The notes beneath the pieces are model-generated. The model was not told the origin of the DNA, did not search any database, and saw only the letters and a list, made by a program, of their open reading frames with translations. A DNA stretch of 64,000 bases from DATADW01 sp963733905 (GTDB lineage Bacteria > Actinomycetota > Acidimicrobiia > Spongiisociales > DATADW01), in the NCBI GenBank assembly GCA_963733905.1, contig CAVTEU010000008.1, forward strand, positions 314,042 through 378,041, given 5' to 3'. The position numbers and the translations under genes are program-made. Shown here piece by piece: positions 28,081 to 37,822 of this stretch (positions are counted from its first letter, which is position 1; each line of letters begins with the position of its first letter).

Positions 28081-28479
28081 TCACGTCGCCCGCGGCTTGG
28101 TCGGCCTGCTCACGATGAACACCGCCAGAGCGAGCGCCAACACGACAAGGCCGATGACGACTGGGCGGTTGTCGCGGAGTAACCAGATCGAGAAGCCGAA
28201 GGTGACGGCCAGGGCGATGACCGCAATGACCTTCGCCCGCACCGTGAAGCCGGCGCCGGAACGCCAATCACGGACGATCGGTCCGAAGACCCGGTGGTTG
28301 AGCATCCACTGGTCGAAACGCTCCGATGAGCGGGCAAAGCACCAGGCCGCCAGGAGGACCGGTCCGGTCGTGGGGATCAACGGCAGCCACACCCCTACGA
28401 TGCCGATGGCGAGCATTACCACCCCGAGCGTGAGGTAGATCGCCCGCTTGGTGCGGCTGCGAGCGACGGTGCTGGACAT
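28081..28479 (-). CDS. DUF454 (YbaN-like) inner-membrane protein
   Basis: A 132-residue membrane protein with the DUF454 pattern: a first helix and proline turn GVWLPLIPTTGPVLLAAWCF, the amphipathic segment SSERFDQWMLNHRVFGPIVRDW, and two closing helices (VIAVIALAVTFGFSIWL, VVIGLVVLALALAVFIV). Function unknown. ATG 28479; divergent from the small PLDc_N gene. Confidence 0.88.
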   Translation of the reverse strand: MSSTVARSRTKRAIYLTLGVVMLAIGIVGVWLPLIPTTGPVLLAAWCFARSSERFDQWMLNHRVFGPIVRDWRSGAGFTVRAKVIAVIALAVTFGFSIWLLRDNRPVVIGLVVLALALAVFIVSRPTKPRAT

Positions 28480-28562
28480 CGTTCTTGGAGGGTATCTGCG
28501 GGGTTCCGCAACACCGTGTCGGAAAAAGTGGACGAAGAGGTCGAAGCGAGCATCGGAGGTCC

Positions 28563-28785
28563 GTGTGGCGGACGAAGAAGAGCTGGAAGGACTTCAGCAG
28601 CGGGCAAAAGGCGGCGATGATCGTGCTGGGGTTGATTCAGGTGGCGCTGTTGATTGCCGCGCAGCGCGACATCGGACGTACGGCGCGACTCGGAGATCAA
28701 CGGTTCAAAGGGGATGTGGCGGGCGCTGGCCTTCGTCAACTGGGTCGGACCGATCTCCTGGTTCGTATTTGGTCGCAAGCGCTGA
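28563..28785 (+). CDS. PLDc_N-domain small membrane protein (one frameshift)
   Basis: About 74 residues. First part KKSWKDFSSGQKAAMIVLG with helix IQVALLIAAQRDI, then, in another frame, EINGSKGMWRALAFVNWVGP and ISWFVFGRKR before TGA. This is the PLDc_N (phospholipase D N-terminal/nuclease-like) two-helix layout with the terminal FGRK. The shift is near 28675. GTG 28563 follows GGAGGTCC. Function unknown. Confidence 0.68.
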
Positions 28786-28790
28786 GTGCC

Positions 28791-29757
28791 TCAGGGGCAC
28801 ATCAGCGACAGCATTTCGTATACGACGTTCGCTGCGGCGATCGAGGTGACATCGGCGTGGTCGTAGGCAGGTGCCACTTCGACCACGTCCGCACCCACGA
28901 GATTGACGCCTCGCAAACCGCGCAGGATCCCCATCAACTCCCGGGTGGAGAACCCGCCGACCTCGGGGGTCCCCGTCGCTGGGGCGAATGCCGGGTCGAG
29001 CACGTCGATGTCAAGCGACAGATAGAGCGGGCGATCGCCCACCTGCTCCAGGATGCGCGTCACATAACCGTCGATTCCGATCTGCTCGATCTCCCACGTT
29101 CCGAGGACCGAGAAGCCGAAGCCGGCATCCTCCCCCAGATCCTCGGGCCCATACTTCGAGCCGCGGATCCCGATGTGCATCGAATGCCCGGGGACGAAGA
29201 GGCCCTCCTCGGCTGCTCTGCGGAATGGCGTGCCATGGGTGTAGGCGGCGTTCATGTAGGTGTCGTAGGTGTCGACGTGGGCATCGAAATGGACCAGCGA
29301 CACCGGCCCGTGCCTCTTGTGGGCCGAGCGGAGCAGCGGGAAGGCGATGGTGTGGTCGCCGCCGAGGGTGATGATCCGCCCGCCACCCTGGGACAACTCG
29401 TCGGCGGCGGCTCCGATGGTCGCGATGGCGTCATCGATCACGTAAGTGCTGCACGGGATGTCGCCAGCGTCCACCACCTGCTGCGAGCCGAAGGGGTAGA
29501 TCTCGAGGTCGGGGTGCCAGTTGCGAAGGGTGCGGGCCCCGTTTCGTGATCCCGATGGGTCCGAAGCGGGCGCCGGGTCGGTAGCTGGTGCCGATGTCGA
29601 ACGGCGCGCCCACGATCGCCACGTCCCAATCCTCGACCTGATCGATACGGGGTAGTCGGGCGAAGGTTGGCGGCCCCATGAAACGCGGGTAGAGACGACC
29701 GTCGGGTGGGCCGGCCCTCCCTTCGTGGTCGCTGAACGGGGTGCCGATAACCGACAC
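28791..29757 (-). CDS. speB: Ureohydrolase, agmatinase/SpeB family (one frameshift)
   Basis: Manganese-dependent hydrolase of a guanidino compound, releasing urea; about 322 residues. Metal ligands: GGDHTIAF (His), HFDAHVDTYD (Asp, His, Asp), SLDIDVLDPAFAPATGTPE (Asp pair). N-terminal PRIDQVEDWDVAIVGAPFD and YRPGARFGP match the family. Frame changes near 29545: removing one G from a GGGG run gives a continuous reading into RTLRNWHPDLEIYPFG. GTG 29757. The substrate may be agmatine, guanidinobutyrate, guanidinopropionate or another guanidine. It is divergent from the ABC importer and shares its operator region. Confidence 0.85.
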
Positions 29758-29786
29758 GGTTACGGCCGCCGCGGCAAGTGGCCGTA

Positions 29787-29810
29787 AGCTATCATCCCAT
29801 CATGTTAGCT
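29787..29810. promoter_or_regulatory. Operator-like palindrome, speB/ABC importer divergent promoter
   Basis: AGCTATCAT and ATGTTAGCT arms (one mismatch) around CCCATC. Its core matches at 16 of 18 positions a sequence at 36690-36707, before the dehydrogenase and aldolase genes. It is probably the binding site of the GntR/UTRA regulator encoded at 34884. Confidence 0.6.
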
Positions 29811-29839
29811 CGGCTTCGACGTCGGGAGGCGGGTGACCC

Positions 29840-30911
29840 ATGAGATATCGATCCGGTGTGGCAGGGTTTGCGGTCGTTGCGCTGGCAACGTTGGCGGCAT
29901 GTGGGGGCGCCGTCGGTAGTGATGGCACCGAGGCCGCCGCTGATGGCGGCTCGATGCGTTTTGTCTTCTCACCCGACCCGGTGTGGAACTGGCTCGAAGA
30001 CGAGGGGATCCTCGCCGAGATGGAGGAGGAGTCAGGGATCACCATCGAGCGCAACGAGTCGGAAGACGAGTTCGCCTTCTTCGCCGGTGGCCATGCCGAC
30101 ATCGTCTCCACCGGGAGCTACGAGACACCGGTGCTCGAGGCCGAGACCGATGTCGAGACGGTGACGATCGGCAAGTACAACAAGGCCAAGGACATCGTCG
30201 TCGTCGCCGCCGACTCCGGGATACGGCACCTTTGACGATCTCGAGCAGGGGTGCTCGGTCGGTGTCGAGTCGTTCAGCGGCTCCACGATCGTATGGATCG
30301 CACTGGCACAGGACCTCCACGGGCGCACCTTGGGCGAGGGGCCCGAGGATCTGCAGATGGCGATCACCGATTTCAACACGGCACCAGAACTGGTACTCAG
30401 CGGTGATCTGTGCGCCGGTGTCTCCTCGATCTACAACACCATCCCGTACTTCATGGACGAGGAGATCACCGGTCTCTACGACACGCAGTCGGCCTCCCAG
30501 CTCTACGGCGAGGAATACGTTCCCGGTCACGAGGGGATGAACAGCAACAACTTCGTCGTCACCAGGAGCTGGTACGACGAGCACCCCGAAGAGGTCGCCT
30601 TCTTCCTCAGCGTCTGGGACCGCGGTCTCCAGGAGTGGGCCGACAACCGCGACGCCATCCTCGAGGCGTACCCCGAGGACTTCGGTTACACCAACGATGA
30701 GGAGCTGGCCTTCCTCAAGGAGTGGTACGACAACCAGTTCAACGAGTTCGTCGACACGGTCTATCTCGACGAGGAGTGGATCGAGGGTGAGGCACAGGTG
30801 ACCGACCTGCTCATCAGCGGAGGGGTGGTGCCCGAGGGCACGACAGCCCCGCTCCATGCGTGCATCGATCCCGAGTCCGGAGAGGAAACCTGCCTCCTAC
30901 CGTCCTCATGA
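29840..30911 (+). CDS. ABC transporter substrate-binding lipoprotein, NitT/TauT type (one frameshift)
   Basis: Extracytoplasmic binding protein, about 355 residues joined. Lipoprotein signal with lipobox LATLAAC at residues 15-21. The periplasmic-binding fold: MRFVFSPDPVWNWLEDEGIL, GGHADIVSTGSYETPVLEA, then after a shift near 30222 CSVGVESFSGSTIVWIALAQ and FLKEWYDNQFNEF. It is strongly acidic. It heads a four-gene importer operon. The SsuA/NMT1-like layout suggests a small organic acid, amine or sulfonate; the neighbouring ureohydrolase makes a guanidino compound one option. Confidence 0.82.
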
Positions 30912-30933
30912 CACCAAGACTCTCGGAGCGAGA

Positions 30934-31826
30934 ATGGTCTCTCCCACCATCCCCGAGACGGCGCCCTCCGCCGAACAAACTGGACTAGCGCCACCGGTCA
31001 GCCCGAGGCGGGTGGGGAACGCCCGTTGGAAGCCGGTCGCCTACTCGGTGGCGGGGGCGATCACCTTCCTCGTGGTGTGGCAGGTCGCCTCGGGATACAC
31101 CCGGACCGAGTTCGACCTCCTCCCGGGCCCGCTCGAGGTGGCGCAGCGGATGGGCGACTACATCTTCGGAAACGAGGCGGAGAACATCCCTCCAGGCTGG
31201 GTCTTCGTCAACTTCTGGGACACCTTCCGCAAGACGCTCTACGGCTTCTTCGGCGCCCTGCTGATTGGCGTGCCCATCGGGATCCTCATGGGGCGCTACC
31301 GGTATGCGAAGAACTTCTTCTTCGACTTCATCTACCTGGCGGCGAATGTCCCGCTGATCGTCTACGCCATCCTCGGGTTGCTCGATATTCGGGATCGGCG
31401 ATGCCGGACCCGCCTTCGTGGTCGGGCTGCTGGTGCTTGCCGGTGATCGCCCTCAACGTGGCCGCCGGGGTCGAGGGTGTCGACAGGAACCTGATCTCGA
31501 TGAGCCGCTCCTATGGGCTGAAGACCCAGACCGCCATGCGGCACATCGTCATCCCGTCGCTGGCGCCTTTCCTCTTCGCCGGGTCGCGTGCCTCGTTCGC
31601 CGCCTCGTGGAAGCTGGCGGCGCTGGCCGAGACGTTCGGGGGCACCACCGGGGTCGGGGTCCAGATCCGGAAGGCGTTCCAGGGGTTCTCGGTGACCGAC
31701 ATGCTGGCGTGGATGATGTTCTTCGTGATCTTCGTCGTGGTCATCGAACGGGTCGTCCTCATGAGGCTGGAGAGGTGGGTGTTCCGCTACCGGCTCAAGC
31801 GGGGCGAGGACATCCTCCGTTTCTGA
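30934..31826 (+). CDS. ABC transporter permease 1 of the importer (two frameshifts)
   Basis: BPD_transp_1-type permease of about 296 residues. Helices include VAYSVAGAITFLVVWQVA, the TFRKTLYGFFGALLIGVPIG segment typical of the SsuC/TauC group, NVPLIVYAILGLL, and the C-terminal MMFFVIFVVVIERVVL. The coupling (EAA) region is AMRHIVIPSLAPFLFAGSR. Shifts near 31385 and 31435. Its TGA overlaps the next ATG (TGATG). Confidence 0.84.
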
Positions 31827-32716
31827 TGACGACTACCGCCGCCGCCAAGCCCGCCGCCCATAGGGAAAATGCCGTGCTCGCATTCCTCCGCCGCGACCGG
31901 GTCGCCAGATGGACATCCCGGCTCCTCCTGCTGCTCCTGTGGCAACTCGCCGGCCAACTGAGCGCTCGGTTCCCGACACCTGTCGAGACGGTCGAGATCC
32001 TGGTCCAGGAGTTCCAGACTCCGTTCGACCGGGGCGAGTGGAGCTTCTTCAACAACGAGTTGGTGACCAACCTCCTCGTGTCGATCAACCGCACGGCTCT
32101 GGCACTGGTATTCATCATCCTCATCGGCGTCCCACTGGGGTACGCCATGGGCCGTTGGTGGCGGGTGCAGGCCTACTTCACCGACCTCGTCACCGTCGGC
32201 TTGGCCATGCCGGCCTACATGTGGGCGCTGTTGGGTGTCATGTGGTTCGGCTTCGGTATCAGGGCCCCGGTCTTCTGTGCGGTGGTGTCGGCCACGCCCG
32301 GGTTGATCGTCCATGTCCTCCAGGGGAGCCTTTCGATACCCCGCGACCTCAGGGACATGTCGGATGCCTTCGATGTCCCGGGTTCGACGCGGATGCGTCA
32401 TCTGGCGCTGCCTTCGATGGCGAGCGCACTCATCGCCGGGATCAGGTTGGCGATCGTGGCGGCATGGGGTTGTGTCGTTCTGGTCGAGTGGTTCGGGAGC
32501 AACGAGGGTGCCGGGTTCCGCGCCCGCGACTGGTACCAGTCGGCGGCCAACTACAACGGGCTGATGGCCTGGGGCATAGTCGTCCTGGTGGTGGTGATCA
32601 TCGTCGACCGCGTGATCATCGAGAGGATCGACCAGACGGTTCACAAGTGGCGCCAGTCGGTCGGGGACTTCGGGGCGGCCAAGACCATCCCGATGGACTC
32701 GATAGAGGAATTCTGA
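31826..32716 (+). CDS. ABC transporter permease 2 of the importer
   Basis: A 296-residue BPD_transp_1 permease, intact. Helices: LLLLLLWQLAGQLSA, INRTALALVFIILIGVPLG, VTVGLAMPAYMWALLGVMW, a helix near SATPGLIVHVLQGS, and AWGIVVLVVVIIVDRVII. The EAA loop is RMRHLALPSMASALIAGIR. Having two different permeases suggests a heterodimer rather than the usual SsuC homodimer. Starts one base before the end of permease 1; the GTG of the ATPase gene follows its stop directly. Confidence 0.88.
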   Translation: MTTTAAAKPAAHRENAVLAFLRRDRVARWTSRLLLLLLWQLAGQLSARFPTPVETVEILVQEFQTPFDRGEWSFFNNELVTNLLVSINRTALALVFIILIGVPLGYAMGRWWRVQAYFTDLVTVGLAMPAYMWALLGVMWFGFGIRAPVFCAVVSATPGLIVHVLQGSLSIPRDLRDMSDAFDVPGSTRMRHLALPSMASALIAGIRLAIVAAWGCVVLVEWFGSNEGAGFRARDWYQSAANYNGLMAWGIVVLVVVIIVDRVIIERIDQTVHKWRQSVGDFGAAKTIPMDSIEEF

Positions 32717-33509
32717 GTGGCGGTCCTCAAAGCCACCAAGGTGGTCAAGGAGTTCCCTCCGCCGACGAAGAACCAGCCGACGGTGAGGGCGCTCGACGGG
32801 CTCGAGTTCGAGTTGTCCGGCCAGACCTTCGTGACGATGGTGGGCCCGTCGGGCTGTGGGAAGAGCACGTTCCTCAACATCGTGTCGGGCGTGGAAACGC
32901 CGACCTCCGGTTCGATCCTGGTCAAGGCGGACGACGGATCGCCGGCGACACTCGGCTACGTCTTCCAGGACCCCCGGCTGCTCCCATGGCGGACCGTCAT
33001 CGACAACCTGATGTACGTCCACCGCGACAAGTCCGACGAGAACCGAGAGCGCGTCTCCAAGTACCTCGACATGGTCGGGCTTGCGCGGGTTCGAGCAGAT
33101 GTACCCGGCCCACCTCTCGGGCGGGATGCAGCAGAGGGTGGGGATCGCCCGCGCCTTCTCGGTGGAGCCCGACCTCTTACTGATGGACGAGCCGTTCAGC
33201 CATCTCGACGCCATCACGGCGCGCTCGCTCCGTGAGGAGCTTCAGGCGATCTGGCAGAGGACCCGCAAGACCGTCCTCTTCGTGACCCATGACGTGCTGG
33301 AGGCGGTCCAACTGTCCGACCGGATCATCATCGTCGCCTACGGCGGCCGGAACTACGCCGACATCCCCATCGACCTGCCCTACCCGCGGCTCCAGACCGA
33401 CAGGGAGGTGGCGGGTCTCCAGGCGGACATCCTCGAGGTGTTCAACGAGATGGAGGCCAAGCGGCAGACCAGCGACCCCCGGCTCTCCCCAGGAGCGATT
33501 ACGACCTAG
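32717..33509 (+). CDS. ABC transporter ATP-binding protein of the importer (one frameshift)
   Basis: SsuB/TauB-like ATPase, about 263 residues. Walker A GPSGCGKST, Q-loop GYVFQDPRLLPWRTV, signature LSGGMQQRVGIARAF, Walker B LLLMDEPFSHLDA, H-loop FVTHDVLEA. The frame shifts near 33085, between KYLDMVGLA and GFEQMYPAHL. GTG 32717 immediately follows the permease stop. The last 4 bp overlap the convergent amidohydrolase gene. Confidence 0.88.
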
Positions 33510-34486
33510 ATGCCGAGCAGGCGAGCCGGGTTGTGTTCGAGGATCGCCGCCTTCTCCTCGGCGGTGAGCGACCGCAGGCCGTTGATCCAGTTGACCGGGT
33601 CGTCGAGGAACATCGGTGCCGGGTAGTCGGTGCCGAGGACGACCTGCTCCACCCCGACCATGTCGATGAGAAACCGCAGCGTGGCCTCGGTGTAGGTGCA
33701 CGAGTCGTAATAGAACCGGCCCAGGTACTCGCTCGGGGCGTGCTCGAGGAAGGTGCGGGAGTCGTCGAACTCGGGCATGTTCTCCAAGGCGCCCGCCCTC
33801 CACCCTTTGTCCATCCGGGCCGCACCGAATGCCGTGTATCCGCCGGCGTGACCCAGACACAGTTTGAGATCCGGGTACCGGTCCATGATCCCGCCGTAGA
33901 CCAACGTGGCGAAGGTGATCGCACGCTCGGTCAGGTTGCCGATGACATTGGGTATCCCGTAGCGCTCGGTCCGGTTCTCGACGACGGTCGAACTTGCCTG
34001 GTGGAAGAAGACCACAGCACCCAACTCCTCGACCGCCGCCCAGAACGGGTAGAAGCGGCTGTCATCGAGTGTGACCCCGTTGACGTGGTCGCCGATGGTT
34101 ATCCCCCTGAAGCCCATGTCTCCCATCGCATGGGCCATCATCTCGATGGCGGTGGGGACATCCTGCAGCGGCACACTTGCCAGACCCAGATACCGGTCGG
34201 GATATGCGTCCATCATCTCCTTGAGCGCCGCGTTGCATTCGGTGGCTATCTCGGTGGTGATCTCGGGCGCCAGGTCGTAGCGGAAGAACCCGGTGTTGAT
34301 GGTGAGGACGTGGACATCGACACCCATCTCGTCCATCTCGACGAGCCGGTCCTCTGCGCTGATGCTGAACTTGGGGATGTGGAGCTCGCCGACATCGGGG
34401 CCGAGCGAGTGCCATTGGCCGTCGCGTTCGATGGCGTCTACGAAGACGCGTGGCGTCACGTGGTTGTGGATGTCGATGACGGCCAA
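33506..34486 (-). CDS. ACMSD-like metal-dependent amidohydrolase (amidohydrolase_2)
   Basis: TIM-barrel hydrolase or decarboxylase of 326 residues. Metal motifs: VIDIHNHVTP (HxH), FFHQASS (His), CLGHAGG (His) and LGTDYPAP (Asp). The family includes 2-amino-3-carboxymuconate semialdehyde decarboxylase and resorcylate decarboxylases, so C-C cleavage of a carboxylate is as likely as hydrolysis. TTG 34486 with AAGGAGAG at good spacing. It sits 19 bp downstream of the Dabb gene on the same strand, likely co-transcribed. Confidence 0.88.
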   Translation of the reverse strand: MAVIDIHNHVTPRVFVDAIERDGQWHSLGPDVGELHIPKFSISAEDRLVEMDEMGVDVHVLTINTGFFRYDLAPEITTEIATECNAALKEMMDAYPDRYLGLASVPLQDVPTAIEMMAHAMGDMGFRGITIGDHVNGVTLDDSRFYPFWAAVEELGAVVFFHQASSTVVENRTERYGIPNVIGNLTERAITFATLVYGGIMDRYPDLKLCLGHAGGYTAFGAARMDKGWRAGALENMPEFDDSRTFLEHAPSEYLGRFYYDSCTYTEATLRFLIDMVGVEQVVLGTDYPAPMFLDDPVNWINGLRSLTAEEKAAILEHNPARLLGI

Positions 34487-34505
34487 TGGTCTCTCCTTGA
34501 ACTGG

Positions 34506-34802
34506 CTAGATGAGGAACTGGACCCGGGCCGTGATCTCCTTCTGGGTGACCGATGCCACCAGGTCGGATGCCCGGTTCATCACCGGATGGGCGAAGTACG
34601 CCTCGAGACCGGAAACGTCCTCGAAGTCGGCCACGAGCACCATGTCCCAGTTGTTTGGGTTGCGCTCGATATCGAAGCCGACGGTGTACTCGACTACCGA
34701 AGGCACGGTCCCCTTGAGCGCTGCGAGCGAGTCCCTGGCGGCCACCTTCTGTTCGTCGGTGACCCCGTCCTTCCATTTGAACATGGCGACGTGACGAAGC
34801 AC
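34506..34802 (-). CDS. Dabb (stress-responsive A/B barrel) domain protein
   Basis: A 98-residue dimeric alpha/beta-barrel protein: VLRHVAMFKWKDGVTDEQ at the N-terminus, VEYTVGFDIERNPNNWDMVL and a C-terminal FAHPVMNRA. Dabb proteins include small catabolic enzymes and stress proteins. GTG 34802 is preceded by GGAGG, a better start than the upstream in-frame ATG at 34841. It is probably first in a two-gene unit with the amidohydrolase. Confidence 0.85.
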   Translation of the reverse strand: MLRHVAMFKWKDGVTDEQKVAARDSLAALKGTVPSVVEYTVGFDIERNPNNWDMVLVADFEDVSGLEAYFAHPVMNRASDLVASVTQKEITARVQFLI

Positions 34803-34834
34803 GAGTCGATCCTCCGATGCGTTGACTTGTTGTC

Positions 34835-34854
34835 CTAGCATACGAGGATATCAT
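34835..34854. promoter_or_regulatory. Possible weak operator before the GntR gene
   Basis: CTAGCAT...GGATATCAT resembles the CTAACAT...GGATGATA pattern of the site at 29787 (11 of 20 positions). It lies between the divergent Dabb and GntR genes, where autoregulation would be expected. The match is weak. Confidence 0.3.
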
Positions 34855-34883
34855 CTTCGATCCGCCGATCTCCGAAGGGAACC

Positions 34884-35693
34884 ATGAGTCGTCTGATCAG
34901 CGGGGACATGCGGCCCATAGATCATCACAGCCCGGTCCCCTACTACTACCAACTCGCCGACATCCTGCGTGATGCGATCGATCGTGGAACATGGGAGGTC
35001 GATGAGCTGATCCCCGCCGAGGGCGCCCTCACCGAGATGTTCGGGATCAGTCGGAGCGTGACCCGAAAGGCGCTCGACCTGCTCGAAGGGGAGGGACGTG
35101 TCCTCAGGGTCAAGGGCAAGGGCACCCAGGTGGTCGGACCGAAGTTCGCATACGAGGCGGTGGATGCAGCCGGGAGCTGGTTCGCTCAACGGGCACATCC
35201 GCTCCGTCTCGGCAAGATCATCAATGCGGGGCGTTCCGCCGCTGGCGGGAATCTGGGAAAGCTCCTCGGTCTGTCTCCCAGGGATCAGGTTTGGGAGATC
35301 GCGCTGACCCACGAGCTCGACGGAGCCCCGGTGGCGCTCAGCCAGATGTACCTGCGTATTCAGGGGACGCTGACTGTGGGGGCGCCACCGGAGTTCGAAC
35401 CGGGCGGCCCTGACATCATCCAGCAGTTGGCGGCCAAGTACGGGGTGGAGATCGTCAACTCCCAGCTGGAGATAGAAGTTGCCGGCGCTTCGACCACCGA
35501 GGCGGAGCACCTCGGAGTGAAGCCGGCCACGCCGGTGGTCCAGGTCAGCTCGCTCGAATTCGACAACGCGGCACGGGTCGTCGGCTTCACCAGGACGGTC
35601 TTCCGCACCGAGCACTTCTTCTTCTCTGTCGACATGAGACGGGTGCGCGGCGCGGTCCCGGTGACCCCATTGGTGGCCAAGGCGGACGCCTAG
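34884..35693 (+). CDS. GntR family regulator with UTRA ligand domain
   Basis: HutC/FarR-type transcriptional regulator of 269 residues. Winged helix at residues 17-85: PYYYQLADILRDAIDRG, IPAEGALTEMFGISRSVTRK and GEGRVLRVKGKGTQV. The UTRA effector domain follows (ALTHELDGAPVALSQMYL; EIEVAGASTTEAEHLGV). Such regulators respond to a catabolic intermediate. Its central place among the importer, hydrolase, dehydrogenase and aldolase genes, and the shared operator motif, make it the likely controller of the block. Confidence 0.92.
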   Translation: MSRLISGDMRPIDHHSPVPYYYQLADILRDAIDRGTWEVDELIPAEGALTEMFGISRSVTRKALDLLEGEGRVLRVKGKGTQVVGPKFAYEAVDAAGSWFAQRAHPLRLGKIINAGRSAAGGNLGKLLGLSPRDQVWEIALTHELDGAPVALSQMYLRIQGTLTVGAPPEFEPGGPDIIQQLAAKYGVEIVNSQLEIEVAGASTTEAEHLGVKPATPVVQVSSLEFDNAARVVGFTRTVFRTEHFFFSVDMRRVRGAVPVTPLVAKADA

Positions 35694-36692
35694 GGGTAGA
35701 CGACCTCCACCCAACGATTGGATTCGGCGCTCTCGAGCGATCGCCTCGAGAACCGCCACAGCTCGCCGCGCCTCGATTCCATCGGTCTCCGGCTTGGTTT
35801 CACCCCGGATCGCAGCAGCGAACTCGCCGAGTTGATCGGCGACGGTGTCCAGCGGCTCCAGCGACACCTCGGTCTGCTCGGTCGACCCACGGGATTGCAG
35901 TGTCAGCCTGGTGCCGTCACCAGTGTTGCGGGCGATCGCCGCGGTCCCGAATGCGGACAACTCGACGACTGGTCCGGTGGCCATCGATGTGAAGAGGTGA
36001 CCCAGGGCCCCCGACCCGAACCGGAGCGAGATCATGCTGGTGTCATCCACCTCCCCGTCGGGAAGAAGCTGCGTGCTCTCGGCGAGCACCGCCGCGATCG
36101 GTCCGGCCAGGTAGTGGAAGTTGTCGATCTGGTGGATGCCGAGAGCAGCCATCCCACCAACGGGTGACTCCGCCAGATCCCGGCGCCACGGGGCCAGATT
36201 GGGGTTGAACAGCAGCGGGGCGGCATGGGTAGAGGTCACCGCCAGGAGATCACCCAGCTCACCGTCACTCAAAGCCTGCTTGATCCACCTGTTGGCCGGC
36301 TGGCGTCTCCGGTTGTGACCGACCTGGAGCACCACTCCGGCATCTGTGGCCGCATCGATGGCGCGGTCGGCTTCGGCCACGGTCAAGGTGAGCGGCTTTT
36401 CCACGAACACGTGCTTCCCCGCTCGGGCGGCGGCCACCACCAGGTCGGCATGGGTCGTGTGGGGTGTGGCTACGAGGACACCATCGATGTCCGATCGGAG
36501 CAGCTCGTCGAGAGAACCGGCGGGCGTGCAGCCATGCTCGACGGCGAAGGACTCTCTCGCCTCCCTGCTCCGGGCGAAGCAGTAAGCGACCTCGATGGCA
36601 CCCGTCGTCTGGGCGGCAATCGCCAGGACCCCGCCCCACCATCCCAGTCCGACGACTCCGAGGCGAACCGGCAGGTTGGACGGATTTGGCAT
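35690..36692 (-). CDS. Gfo/Idh/MocA family NAD(P)-dependent dehydrogenase (one frameshift)
   Basis: Sugar or polyol dehydrogenase of about 334 residues. Rossmann start RLGVVGLGWWGGVLAI; the catalytic EKP in GKHVFVEKPLTLTVAEADRA; LQVGHNRRRQPANRW; the C-terminal alpha/beta domain has the LAESPVGGMAALGIHQIDNF helix with the active-site His. Near 35745 the frame changes, restoring ESAESNRWVEVVYP as the end and avoiding a long spurious read-through opposite the GntR gene. Ends overlap the convergent GntR gene by 4 bp. The start codon lies in the operator motif. Confidence 0.87.
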
Positions 36693-36707
36693 CCCATCAT
36701 TTTAACT
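36690..36707. promoter_or_regulatory. Operator-like motif, dehydrogenase/aldolase divergent promoter
   Basis: CATCCCATCATTTTAACT, matching the site at 29787 at 16 of 18 positions. It covers the ATG of the dehydrogenase gene and lies 79 bp before the aldolase start, so a bound repressor could block both. Confidence 0.6.
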
Positions 36708-36785
36708 TCACCACCATGGCACCCACCGCCGAGCGGTATCGACGGGCACCGCTATGTTCGGGGGAGAACATCCCCAGGAGCCGAC

Positions 36786-37820
36786 ATGCCCATCGCCACC
36801 CCCGACACCTACCGAGCGATGCTCGAGGCCGCTCGCGACGGCGGGTACGCCCTACCCGCCATCAATGTGACCTCCAGCGAGACGATCAACGCGGCGATGC
36901 GCGGGTTCGCCGATGCCGAGTCGGACGGGATCCTCCAGATCTCCACCGGCGGAGGTGAGTTCCTATCGGGACAGGCGGTCAAGGACATGGCCGTCGGCGC
37001 CGCGGCCGGCGCCGCCTTCGCCGAGGCGGTCGCCGACCATTACCCGGTGAACTTCGCCCTCCATACCGACCACTGCCAGCCCGACAAGGTCGACGGCTTC
37101 ATCCGGCCGCTGCTCGCCATGAGCAGAGAGCGCCAGGCCGATGGCCGCCCTCCTCTGTTCCAGAGCCACATGCTCGACGCCTCGGCTCTCCCTCTCGACG
37201 AGAACCTTGCCATGGCCTCGAAGCTCCTCGACGAGATGGCCCCGCTCGACGTGGTGTTGGAGTTGGAGATCGGGATCGTCGGAGGGGTCGAGGACACGCT
37301 CGACCACGAGGGGATCAGCCGGGAAAAGCTGTACACCACGCCGGGGGACATGGTTGCCGTGACGGAGACGCTGGGGACCGGGGAGCGCGGTCGGTACATG
37401 CTCGCCGCCGTGTTCGGGAACGTCCATGGGGTCTACAAGCCGGGCTCGGTCGAGTTGAGGCCGACCATCCTGCGCGATGGTCAGGCGGCGGTCGAGGAGC
37501 GCTTCGGCAGTGAGGGGCGACATCTTCTCGTCTTCCACGGTGGAAGCGGAAGTTCGCTCGATGAGATCCACGAGACCCTGGGGTATGGCGTGATCAAGAT
37601 GAACATCGACACCGACACGCAATACGCCTTCACGAGGCCCATCGCCGGCCACATGTTCTCCAACTACGACGGGGTGCTCAAGGTCGACGGCGACGTCGGC
37701 AACAAGAAGGCATACGACCCCCGCAGTTACGGCAAGCTGGCGGAGACCTCGATGTCGGAGCGGGTGGTCCGCGCCGCCGAGGAACTCAAGTCGGCCGGAC
37801 GCTCAATCGGGGTCGGCTGA
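36786..37820 (+). CDS. fbaA: Class II fructose-bisphosphate aldolase
   Basis: Zinc-dependent aldolase, 344 residues, of the long actinobacterial/class IIA type. Zinc ligands: HTDHCQPDKVDG (His), FGNVHGVYKPG (His) and FHGGSGS (His); NMNIDTD-like KMNIDTDTQYAFTRPIAGHM binds phosphate. ATG 36786. Its link to the divergent dehydrogenase and GntR operator means it may serve the local catabolic pathway, but a housekeeping glycolytic role remains possible as no other aldolase is seen. Confidence 0.92.
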   Translation: MPIATPDTYRAMLEAARDGGYALPAINVTSSETINAAMRGFADAESDGILQISTGGGEFLSGQAVKDMAVGAAAGAAFAEAVADHYPVNFALHTDHCQPDKVDGFIRPLLAMSRERQADGRPPLFQSHMLDASALPLDENLAMASKLLDEMAPLDVVLELEIGIVGGVEDTLDHEGISREKLYTTPGDMVAVTETLGTGERGRYMLAAVFGNVHGVYKPGSVELRPTILRDGQAAVEERFGSEGRHLLVFHGGSGSSLDEIHETLGYGVIKMNIDTDTQYAFTRPIAGHMFSNYDGVLKVDGDVGNKKAYDPRSYGKLAETSMSERVVRAAEELKSAGRSIGVG

Positions 37821-37822
37821 AC

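Noticed and set aside
34851..36692. 613-residue reading frame for the Gfo/Idh/MocA dehydrogenase running opposite the GntR gene
   Set aside because: The family length is about 330; codons after 35745 make sense only in another frame (ESAESNRWVEVVYP), and the rest is antisense to a clear GntR/UTRA gene.
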